A stretch of DNA of 14,423 nt from Bacillota bacterium (GTDB taxonomy: Bacteria > Bacillota > Clostridia > Acetivibrionales > DSM-1351), in NCBI GenBank assembly GCA_023433945.1, contig JAEYTP010000062.1:1-14423 (forward strand), given 5' to 3'. Made by a program: the position numbers and the translations under genes. The notes beneath the pieces were generated by a model, which saw only the letters and a program-made list of their open reading frames with translations, did no database searches and was not told the DNA's origin. Shown in pieces: positions 8,007 through 13,953 of this stretch. The stretch's first letter is position 1, and each line of letters begins with the position of its first letter.

Positions 8007-8050
8007 ATTATTAAGTAGTAAATAATAGTATATAGTAGTATAAAGTAAAA
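8001..8050 (+). promoter_or_regulatory. TAGTA-rich direct repeats in the 5' leader of the HTH gene (possible operator)
   Basis: Two ~20-bp related segments, starting TATAGTA at 8001 and at 8031, overlap the -10 box and fill the leader up to the ribosome binding site (AAAGGAGG, about 8048-8055). The short unit TAGTA recurs at least five times. The adjacent gene encodes a DNA-binding protein, so autoregulation is plausible but inferred. Confidence 0.4.
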
Positions 8051-8062
8051 GGAGGCGGATAA

Positions 8063-8578
8063 ATGGATTATTATTCAGTCCAGGAAGTCGCTGGAATGCT
8101 TAGTGTTAACGAAGAAACTGTTCGCCGTTGGATTAGGGAGGGTAAAATAGAAGCCGAAAGAGGAATCGGTAGACAAGGAAGTAAAATTACATCTGCAGCA
8201 TTGATGAAATTTCTTGAAATAAATAAGGGATTGATTACGACTTTAGCCGCTTCAATATTAGGCTTATCCCCAACAAGCATAGGAGGTGGAGTTATTGGAG
8301 AACCGACAGACGTTGTAATGTCATCTCATCCTCGTAAGAAAACTAAGATACCAAAAAAGTCTTTATCAAAAATACTACCTCCAGAAGCGAAAAATTATCA
8401 TTATTTTGGAAGCAAAGTTAAAGATAAAGCAAAAATTGAGCTTGAAATATTGCAAAAACAATTCGATCTTGAGAATGTAGCTTTAAGGCTAAAGAATGAT
8501 ATTTTATTAAAGCAAAACGAGTTAAAATTAGTTGAGGAGCAGCTTATTAAGCTACAGGAAATACTAAAAAAATTATAA
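8063..8578 (+). CDS. Excisionase-like helix-turn-helix protein with hydrophobic segment and coiled coil
   Basis: A 171-residue protein. Residues 1-52 form an excisionase/MerR-like winged HTH (HTH_17 type): YYSVQEVAGMLSVNEETVRR leads into WIREGKIEAERG. Residues 56-80 are hydrophobic and glycine-rich (LAASILGLSP then IGGGVIG), possibly membrane-active or a flexible packing segment. A basic linker follows (about 89-105, RKKTKIPKKS). Residues 118-171 are a long heptad-like coiled coil rich in Lys, Glu and Leu. ATG at 8063 has AAAGGAGG upstream and a near-perfect promoter. The MACPF gene follows 107 bases later on the same strand. It could repress the cassette or act as a recombination directionality factor; the coiled coil suggests it oligomerises. 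I do not recognise the full-length protein. Confidence 0.82.
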   Translation: MDYYSVQEVAGMLSVNEETVRRWIREGKIEAERGIGRQGSKITSAALMKFLEINKGLITTLAASILGLSPTSIGGGVIGEPTDVVMSSHPRKKTKIPKKSLSKILPPEAKNYHYFGSKVKDKAKIELEILQKQFDLENVALRLKNDILLKQNELKLVEEQLIKLQEILKKL

Positions 8579-8685
8579 GTATGGGAATAAAATGGCAGAA
8601 TATTTCTTAATACGGTTAATAAATACTCACACAGAATTAGAATATGGGAAATAAATTACTGCTTTCGAAAGGGAGGATTGAATTA

Positions 8686-10125
8686 ATGAATTCAAAAGGC
8701 GAAAGTAACATAGAATCTTTTATTGGCTGTGGAATTAATCAAATCGAAGCCTCTGGACCATACATCCGAGAAACTACGTCGACATTATTTAAACCTGAGG
8801 GATACGTCGGAATGAAACCTAAAGGATATTCTTCATTTGAATACAAAGCAAGATCATTTGACAAGCTACAGGAGGTATTCGGCTCTACTGGTGTTTCAGG
8901 GGGAGCAAAAGCAGGTGAAGCAGTCGCTCTTTTTACAGGGGGATTTGAATCGAAATACGAAAAAGGCAATAATGTTTCATCCTGCGTGAAATTCTATCGT
9001 GGAGAATTAATTAAGGGAATAGCTAAATATGAAATTGATTCCGAGTTAAAGAATCCATCAAAAATGAAAAATATTATAAAACAAGCAGTCTTGGATGATA
9101 TAAACGACAGAGACTTTGACCCGAAGGAAGTTTTCAAAGCTTATGGTACGCATATTATCATAAGCGCATCTATTGGAGGAAAAATTGAATTTTTCAATAC
9201 ATATAGATCAAGTGAAAGCATTGACAAAAATGATTTTGAAAACTCACTTAATGCTTCATGTAAATATTTCGATGCAAAAGGCAGCTTAAATCGCAATACT
9301 AAAAAAAAGAAATATTTTAAGGATACCACAATGTGGGTGCAAGCATATGGTGGCAAAAATCCACCTAAAGAGTATGGAGTGTTTGCTAGTATTGATGAAA
9401 TTATAGAAAAGCATAAAGATTGGTTTGATTCTGTTAATGAAGAGCCAGAAATATCAGTTGTACATGACTATATGCCTATATGGAAACTTGCTGATTCAAA
9501 AGAACGTAGTACGCAAATTGAACAAGTGTTTTACAAACTTGCAGAAGAAAAATATAATAAGGTTGCCAAATACTATACTCTTCCTGAGGTCAAAGAAGTG
9601 GCATTGAGGTTACTCCCAGTTAGGAGTCAAATTGAGAGACAAAAGGCGGCAGGAGCTATAATTTCCAACAATCCTTGTGACAAACGAAGTGGAACTTTAG
9701 GAATGGATAGTGTAAATATTTCTTACGAACGACGGGTTAAGATGTTAGGATGGACAATTAATTCAAACAATACGTTTATTATGTATACAAACGATGATAA
9801 TGAAGGTACTGTATCATTTTTTAGTAAATCTGAGCAGAAATTTTTAACAGTACACGTAAACAGTGTATTTGACAAAATGAATATGGGATGCGGCGACATA
9901 CATCAACTATACTTAATCTCTGACAAAATTGGTGACCGCGAAAAGTTTAAACTTGAAAAATGTAATAATAATTTATATAAGATAAAATCTATCTACAGTA
10001 AAAAATATATTAATTGTATGTATGTACCAGGAACTAAAAAAGCCAAAGATTATATAATTTTTACAGCAAATGCCGAATTTAATGATGCACGCGAATTTGA
10101 ATTAGTCGATAAACCTAATCAATAG
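8686..10125 (+). CDS. MACPF (membrane attack complex/perforin) domain protein with probable beta-trefoil C-terminus
   Basis: With ATG at 8686 the protein has 479 residues. GGGAGG at 8671-8676 supports this start; ATG at 8644 is in frame but has no binding site. The MACPF signature is visible at residues 153-165: YGTH, seven residues (IIISASI), then GG. WVQAYGGKNP near 217-226 and PIWKL near 264 match later conserved MACPF blocks, so the domain spans about 10-300. Residues 340-475 look like a beta-trefoil of fascin or ricin type, with repeated F-x-L-E and K-Y-I-N-C style strands. MACPF proteins oligomerise into pores in a target membrane; the trefoil would bind a glycan or protein. No signal peptide or membrane anchor is seen, so release would need lysis or another route, or it acts inside the cell. 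Length and order are normal for bacterial MACPF toxins. Confidence 0.88.
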   Translation: MNSKGESNIESFIGCGINQIEASGPYIRETTSTLFKPEGYVGMKPKGYSSFEYKARSFDKLQEVFGSTGVSGGAKAGEAVALFTGGFESKYEKGNNVSSCVKFYRGELIKGIAKYEIDSELKNPSKMKNIIKQAVLDDINDRDFDPKEVFKAYGTHIIISASIGGKIEFFNTYRSSESIDKNDFENSLNASCKYFDAKGSLNRNTKKKKYFKDTTMWVQAYGGKNPPKEYGVFASIDEIIEKHKDWFDSVNEEPEISVVHDYMPIWKLADSKERSTQIEQVFYKLAEEKYNKVAKYYTLPEVKEVALRLLPVRSQIERQKAAGAIISNNPCDKRSGTLGMDSVNISYERRVKMLGWTINSNNTFIMYTNDDNEGTVSFFSKSEQKFLTVHVNSVFDKMNMGCGDIHQLYLISDKIGDREKFKLEKCNNNLYKIKSIYSKKYINCMYVPGTKKAKDYIIFTANAEFNDAREFELVDKPNQ

Positions 10126-10158
10126 GTCTGTTTAGGTAATAAAGACGGAGGTATTTTT

Positions 10159-10329
10159 ATGAAATTAACTTACTTTTTTAAGCCGCCTTGCCCAAAATGC
10201 CCATACATACTTGGTAGGGTACATTCCCTTGTAAATCCCTGCCCTCAATGTAAGGAAAATGGCTATCAATTTTTTAAAAAGTTTTTATCAGAAGATGTTA
10301 AAGTTATAGGGGTAGAAAAGCGTAAATAA
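10159..10329 (+). CDS. Small zinc-ribbon protein (56 residues)
   Basis: ATG at 10159 is preceded by ACGGAGG at 10145-10151, a good binding site. The product begins MKLTYFFKPPCPKCPY and has two CxxC pairs, CPKC at residues 11-14 and CPQC at 28-31, a treble-clef or zinc-ribbon spacing for one metal ion. A basic, hydrophobic tail follows. It lies 33 bases after the MACPF stop, so it is probably cotranscribed. Similar small zinc ribbons often bind nucleic acid or act as chaperone-like partners; no function is claimed. The reading frame continues open for 110 codons past its TAA, so the stop might be a disabling mutation of a longer gene. Confidence 0.6.
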   Translation: MKLTYFFKPPCPKCPYILGRVHSLVNPCPQCKENGYQFFKKFLSEDVKVIGVEKRK

Positions 10330-10333
10330 ACAG

Positions 10334-10465
10334 CCTTCATAAATGGTCACCTTTGGTATAAAAGGTATATCGCTGCCAGGCGAAATCGATATATTCCAAC
10401 CATTTGCTTACGGATAACCGTTGGAGCAGCGGCAAAGAACTTTTATACTATAAAGCATCTGAAGG
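10334..10465 (+). ncRNA. Candidate nested RNA/DNA secondary structure
   Basis: Five nested perfect helices: CCTTCA 10334-10339 with 10460-10465; CTTT 10351-10354 with 10452-10455; GTATAAAAG 10356-10364 with 10440-10448; CGCTGC 10371-10376 with 10426-10431; TCCAAC 10395-10400 with 10420-10425. A further small hairpin follows at 10496-10517. No known riboswitch or intron core was recognised. The overlapping open frame is an alternative explanation. Confidence 0.35.
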
Positions 10466-10550
10466 ACTTATATAGATTTGATTGCCGTGTAACATACCGT
10501 GTAGTCCCAAATACGGTGCCTGTAACCCTTGTAATTACTGATAGACCAAT

Positions 10551-10608
10551 GACGAAGCAAGACACGGTGCAGGATTTAAGGGACTTTTGGATAGATATTT
10601 TAAGTAAG
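10551..10608 (+). repeat. Rubrerythrin tail repeat, copy 2 (orphan; putative attachment site)
   Basis: These 58 bases encode the rubrerythrin end from DEARHG to its stop with no gene body upstream. Three synonymous differences separate it from copy 1. In the rubrerythrin frame, stops occur just upstream (10537-10542), so it is not expressed as rubrerythrin. A strong terminator follows, as expected behind an ancestral gene end. Confidence 0.9.
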
Positions 10609-10635
10609 CCGAACATATATACTTTCGTTGCTCAC

Positions 10636-10682
10636 AAAGCTCCTATAAACCTTTGTAAATAAAGGGTTGTAGGAGCTTTTTT
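10636..10682 (+). terminator. Strong Rho-independent terminator after tail copy 2
   Basis: AAAGCTCCTA at 10636-10645 pairs perfectly with TAGGAGCTTT at 10670-10679. The inner part adds further pairs, with one mismatch, around a six-base loop. Six T follow at 10677-10682. It probably once ended a rubrerythrin transcript. Confidence 0.88.
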
Positions 10683-10844
10683 ATGTACCAACTCTATGTA
10701 CGCAGTACACGGATTGATATTTCTCATGCTCAAAGCTAATTAGATGAATAAAGGGCAAAATTGGTAAAACATTAATGGATATTATTGCTGAAATCATTTT
10801 AAATACAAATTACTCTGGTCATGACTGTAAGCTTGAGATTATTG
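10683..10844. other. Non-coding stretch before the resolvase pseudogene
   Basis: No supported gene. A short palindromic element occurs around 10693-10711 (GTAC-centred). A 33-codon open stretch without a binding site (about 10749-10847) reads, in part, GKTLMDIIAEIILN and may be debris of a former gene. Confidence 0.4.
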
Positions 10845-11370
10845 ACTGAACAAAAAAAGCATAATGTATACATAAGTCTACCAGTCCGCGGAAGACAACT
10901 AAACATCTCCATCTTAAAATGCTGAATAAGCTACAAGTAGGTAATTTGCTGTACATATTGAGCATTGACCGACTTGGCAGAAACTATGATGAGATTGTAA
11001 GCCAATGGTAACTATCACGAAGGAAAAGGATGTTGATATTGTGGATATAGGTATGCCAATGTTAGATACGCGTGGAAGACATCACGGAGATTTAATGGGA
11101 AAGATTGTTGCGGATGTAGTGTTGCAATTGCTATCGTTTGCAGCACAAAAAAGATATGAAACATCCATATACGCCAAGCTAAGAAAATTGCAGCTGCACG
11201 TGCGAAGGGAGCGAGGTTTGGCAGACCTATCAAAACCCCTCCTGATAACTTTGAAAATCTCGTGTGGAAAATTGATTAGAATTTTTTATGCAATACTGAA
11301 AAACGGTAGTCAGTACGATGCAGAAAAGATGATAAATGTTATAAAACGACCAATGATTAAAGCAGCGTAG
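10845..11370 (+). pseudogene. Frameshifted serine resolvase/recombinase (Tn3-resolvase-like)
   Basis: The parts match the clostridial resolvase family in order but in different frames. First EQKKHNVYI, then after a shift KMLNKLQVGN and LLYILSIDRLGRNYDEIV. After another shift near 11005 comes ITKEKDVDIVDIGMPMLDTR then GDLMGKIVADVVLQLLSF, and after a third shift near 11178 IAAARAKGARFGRPIK, the start of the C-terminal HTH linker. SIDRLGRNYDEI is the conserved resolvase core. The N-terminal part with the catalytic serine is missing or unrecognisable. At least three frameshifts make it inactive. The left limit is approximate. Confidence 0.85.
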
Positions 11371-11805
11371 CTAGCTGTTTATGAGGTCTAGTGCTACAAG
11401 TATTAGTTCGTGACTGCAGATTAATACAAAAGCACAGAATGGCTTGAATTAGGGTATTAACGTTTAATTTAAGATGAACATTGAGAATTGAGAGCCGGGA
11501 TAGTCAGGTTGAATATTTTCCATTAGGGCACGACCCAGTTTAGGAGCATGACTGACATTCCACCTCTGGACAAGACAGGACGAAGGAATTTAGGGCATGA
11601 CCCAGTGAGACATAGGAGGTTTGTCGCCAGAGACATGTGGAAGCCATTTGCGTGATAGCGGAATAAGGGGCAGTCTAGCCGAAGGCTAACCATCATAATC
11701 CAGTATTATACTAATACAGAATACTTGTCCAAACACTGTTCTCAAACTGATATGGAATTCTAAGATTAAGCGAGTAATTACGAGTAAATGAAAGTTATTA
11801 TAAGG
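11371..11805. other. Gene-free stretch with short repeats
   Basis: No convincing coding sequence on either strand over about 430 bases. It contains a 16-bp direct repeat (11524 and 11591), a small perfect hairpin TAGCC-GAA-GGCTA at 11676-11688, and otherwise degenerate-looking sequence. It is probably decayed mobile DNA. Confidence 0.6.
11524..11606 (+). repeat. 16-bp direct repeat TAGGGCA(C/T)GACCCAGT
   Basis: Copies at 11524-11539 and 11591-11606 differ at one base and start 67 bases apart. The unit contains a partial inverted repeat (GGGCA...ACCC). It resembles dispersed intergenic repeats of Firmicutes, but this cannot be verified here. Confidence 0.6.
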
Positions 11806-11886
11806 AGGTAACCAAGTTTTATTGGTTACCTACTGTATTTTATGGGTTTTTATACCCTTTTAGGCAGATATTGTTGTAAAACTGCC
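11806..11886 (+). other. Run of three hairpins upstream of the transglutaminase-like gene
   Basis: AGGTAACCAA at 11806-11815 pairs perfectly with TTGGTTACCT at 11822-11831 (10 bp, six-base loop). GGGT 11844-11847 pairs with ACCC 11854-11857, and GGCAG 11863-11867 with CTGCC 11882-11886. The first stem is followed by only weak T content. It may be a terminator of upstream transcription, an element end, or a regulatory leader. Confidence 0.5.
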
Positions 11887-11902
11887 CGATATACTATATA
11901 TT
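11874..11902 (+). promoter_or_regulatory. Possible promoter of the transglutaminase-like gene
   Basis: TTGTAA at 11874-11879, 17 bases, then TATATT at 11897-11902. The gene starts 33 bases after the -10 box. The -35 box overlaps the third hairpin loop. Confidence 0.4.
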
Positions 11903-11934
11903 GTAAGCAGATTGTTTTTTAGGAGGTAATTACA

Positions 11935-13557
11935 ATGAAAAAGATATTAACAGCAATGGTGCTTTTTACAATGGTTTCACTGTTTTCTATTGTAACAACA
12001 TTTGCAGTTCAACCAGTAGATACAGCAACCACAATCACACTTGATGGTAGAGCAAGATTTAGTGTGAGTTTAAAGTCAAATAAACTAGTGTTTGCAAATG
12101 AACCAATAGATAGGGAATATGAGAGTATTGTCCTAAACGTAGGAAATGGTAATGAAATCGTACGCACAGTAACTTATGTCAGAGGACAAGGTAATGGCAT
12201 TACTATAGATTTAAACGGATTGGCAGACGGTACTTATGGTTTGTCGGTAGACGATGTGCTTTACGGTCAACAAAGTGCTCTTGCAGATTGTGGCTGGGCA
12301 CTGATTGTAATCAAAGGTGGCAACGCAAGTTTTCAGTTAGAAGGACACCTTGCAGAAACATTAAAACTCGTAGCAAATGAAAGAACCGATGAATACGCAC
12401 TTGATTCTCATAAATATAGTAGTGGACTGTCTTTGACTCCTGTATATATAAAAAAAGCTAAGGAGATAACAGAAGGTATAACCGATGATTATGAAAAAAT
12501 AAGAGCAATATATAGCTGGACACGAGAACATGTTATTTATTCGTTTGATGCTTTTAGTGATTCAGGTGTAGACAGCCTTTATTCCGATGAGGTTGTTACG
12601 TATGTGGACAGTCTTGACCTTGGTGTTGATAGTAATGCTTGTATAGCAGGTAAGTGTGGAACATATGCACTTGTAACGCAATCTCTTGCACAGGCGGCTG
12701 GTTTTCCTGCAAAAATGATTACTGGGTGTACTAATAACATGGAACCACACGCGTGGACTGAAATATACGTTGATAATAGGTGGGTGTACATTGACAGCAC
12801 ATGGGATGAATTTGACTTGCCAGTGTCGCTGTGGGCAAGAACCCATATTAATACTGATATAGCAGAACTAGACGCAAATCTATGGGAAGGTTCCCTTTAC
12901 TTTTATGACATAAATAATGATAAAGTTCTCAAGGAAATACCTAATTTTCCAGCAGGTGGCTTAGTAACCTCAACTTATGGATTTAACCTTAATGACTTGT
13001 ACGAGGATAACCTGTGTACAAAACACTTTACACTTAATACAATGAGAGTTGTCTCAAACAATCATGTTATAATAGTTAAAAGACAGTGTGAATATATAGT
13101 TAATTTTGACAGCAATGGAGGAACACCAGTAAAATCTATGTTGGTACTAGCCCCTAAGGATGAATTTTATGCAAAATTACCAAAACCAGCGGACCCAAAG
13201 AAAGAAGGCTACACTTTTATCGGTTGGGGAAACGGTTTATTATATGACCCGTGGGTTTGGAATTTTAAAGAAGATGTGCTAAGTTCTAGACAACCCTTAC
13301 TACTTACAGCAAGATGGAAGAAAACAAATGCAAAATCAGTAGAGTATACAATTACTTTTAAGACAAATGGAGGTGCAGAGGTAAACTCCTTTAAAGCAAT
13401 CAAAAATACAAAGCTTAACAGTCCGACAGCCCCAACAAGAAGTGGATACAAATTTGCAGGTTGGTACAAGGACAGCAAATATACAAAAGTATGGAATTTC
13501 GCAACTGATAAGGTAACAGCAAACACAGTGCTGTATGCCGGTTGGCAAAAGGTATAA
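11935..13557 (+). CDS. Secreted transglutaminase-like protein with two InlB-type B repeats
   Basis: A 540-residue exported protein. Residues 1-24 are a signal peptide (MKK, hydrophobic core, TTFA end). Residues 30-140 are a beta-rich region without a named domain. A transglutaminase-like core (about 170-300) follows, with the papain-like triad visible as Cys241 in AGKCGTYALV, His272 in EPHAWTEIYV and Asp287 in WVYIDSTWD. The C-terminus has two Listeria-Bacteroides (InlB B / Flg_new) repeats, about 387-462 and 471-538, each with NGG, GY-F-GW and ending ARW or AGW. Such repeats act as extracellular spacers or adhesion modules. No LPXTG anchor follows. ATG at 11935 has AGGAGG eight bases upstream. 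It could cleave or crosslink surface peptides; the substrate is unknown. It is the only intact gene of putative element 2. Confidence 0.9.
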   Translation: MKKILTAMVLFTMVSLFSIVTTFAVQPVDTATTITLDGRARFSVSLKSNKLVFANEPIDREYESIVLNVGNGNEIVRTVTYVRGQGNGITIDLNGLADGTYGLSVDDVLYGQQSALADCGWALIVIKGGNASFQLEGHLAETLKLVANERTDEYALDSHKYSSGLSLTPVYIKKAKEITEGITDDYEKIRAIYSWTREHVIYSFDAFSDSGVDSLYSDEVVTYVDSLDLGVDSNACIAGKCGTYALVTQSLAQAAGFPAKMITGCTNNMEPHAWTEIYVDNRWVYIDSTWDEFDLPVSLWARTHINTDIAELDANLWEGSLYFYDINNDKVLKEIPNFPAGGLVTSTYGFNLNDLYEDNLCTKHFTLNTMRVVSNNHVIIVKRQCEYIVNFDSNGGTPVKSMLVLAPKDEFYAKLPKPADPKKEGYTFIGWGNGLLYDPWVWNFKEDVLSSRQPLLLTARWKKTNAKSVEYTITFKTNGGAEVNSFKAIKNTKLNSPTAPTRSGYKFAGWYKDSKYTKVWNFATDKVTANTVLYAGWQKV

Positions 13558-13601
13558 AGGTATAGGGCAGATAACATAGTAGCCATAGGCTGGTTTTATC
13601 C

Positions 13602-13892
13602 GTGTCAACATACTGCACTATCACAGACGCAGGTAATACATACAATATCGAGGACCTCAAAAACAGTCTTAAGCCGGGCGGGACTAAGGAGTACAAGGGG
13701 AGGATATACACACTAGGTGCGGATACAAAGCAGCTTATAGTCGACGATGCAAAGGCTAAATCTCAAATCACATTTAACGGCGTAGCAATGCCCCCAATAC
13801 CTATAAATGCTTATAAGTGTGGGCTTACCCATAGGTGTACCCTGAAACACACAATGCGTTATATTATCTATCAATGTTGGTTTTATGTTTAG
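13602..13892 (+). pseudogene. Unrecognised ORF or gene fragment
   Basis: A GTG-start frame of 96 codons without a convincing ribosome binding site, 44 bases after the transglutaminase-like gene. The first 65 residues look protein-like (STYCTITDAGNTYNIEDLKN, then GGTKEYKGRIYTLGADTKQ) and are more GC-rich than neighbours, while the last 30 look like read-through of non-coding DNA. It is probably the interior of a former gene. I do not recognise the family. Confidence 0.35.
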
Positions 13893-13919
13893 CAACGCCC
13901 CGATGCTTATAAATGCGGG
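13807..13919 (+). repeat. 17-bp direct repeat near the right end of element 2
   Basis: ATGCTTATAAGTGTGGG at 13807-13823 and ATGCTTATAAATGCGGG at 13903-13919 differ at two bases and start 96 bases apart. The second copy lies 34 bases before tail copy 3, where recombinase accessory sites would be expected. Confidence 0.55.
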
Positions 13920-13953
13920 TGACTGAAGGCTTTGCAATTACAGATGGTTTCAT

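Larger units (their letters stand above)
7767..10608. mobile_element. Putative integrated element 1 between rubrerythrin tail copies 1 and 2
   Basis: The segment is bounded by direct 58-bp repeats of the rubrerythrin 3' end. It holds a promoter, an excisionase-like HTH protein, a MACPF protein and a zinc-ribbon ORF, all on the + strand. No integrase is present, so it would be non-autonomous or a remnant. The boundaries rest on the repeats; the mobile nature is inferred. Confidence 0.55.
10330..10662 (+). other. Unassigned 110-codon open frame directly after the zinc-ribbon stop
   Basis: The frame of the zinc-ribbon gene has no stop from 10330 to TAA at 10660-10662. It has no good initiator: the only ATG far enough upstream to matter is at 10549. 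The conceptual product is plausible in places (for example VTYRVVPNTVPVTLVITDRP) but I do not recognise it. It reads through tail copy 2 in a frame different from rubrerythrin. It may be the 3' part of a gene split by the TAA at 10327, or a chance opening. It overlaps a possible RNA structure, and both cannot easily be functional. Confidence 0.3.

Noticed and set aside
8644..8685. Upstream ATG as the MACPF start
   Set aside because: There is no ribosome binding site before it, whereas ATG at 8686 has GGGAGG at a suitable distance.
9425..9607. Small + strand ORF within the MACPF gene
   Set aside because: It is an out-of-frame shadow of a clearly coding gene.
10334..10517. Group II intron domain or known riboswitch
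   Set aside because: No domain V sequence or recognised aptamer core (cobalamin, TPP, glycine, c-di-GMP) could be found.
11005..11370. Independent 121-residue protein
   Set aside because: Its sequence is one frame of the broken resolvase; the flanking resolvase parts lie in other frames.
13209..13711. Several overlapping - strand ORFs opposite the transglutaminase-like gene
   Set aside because: They are antisense shadows of the B-repeat coding region, Cys/Tyr-rich, with no binding sites.
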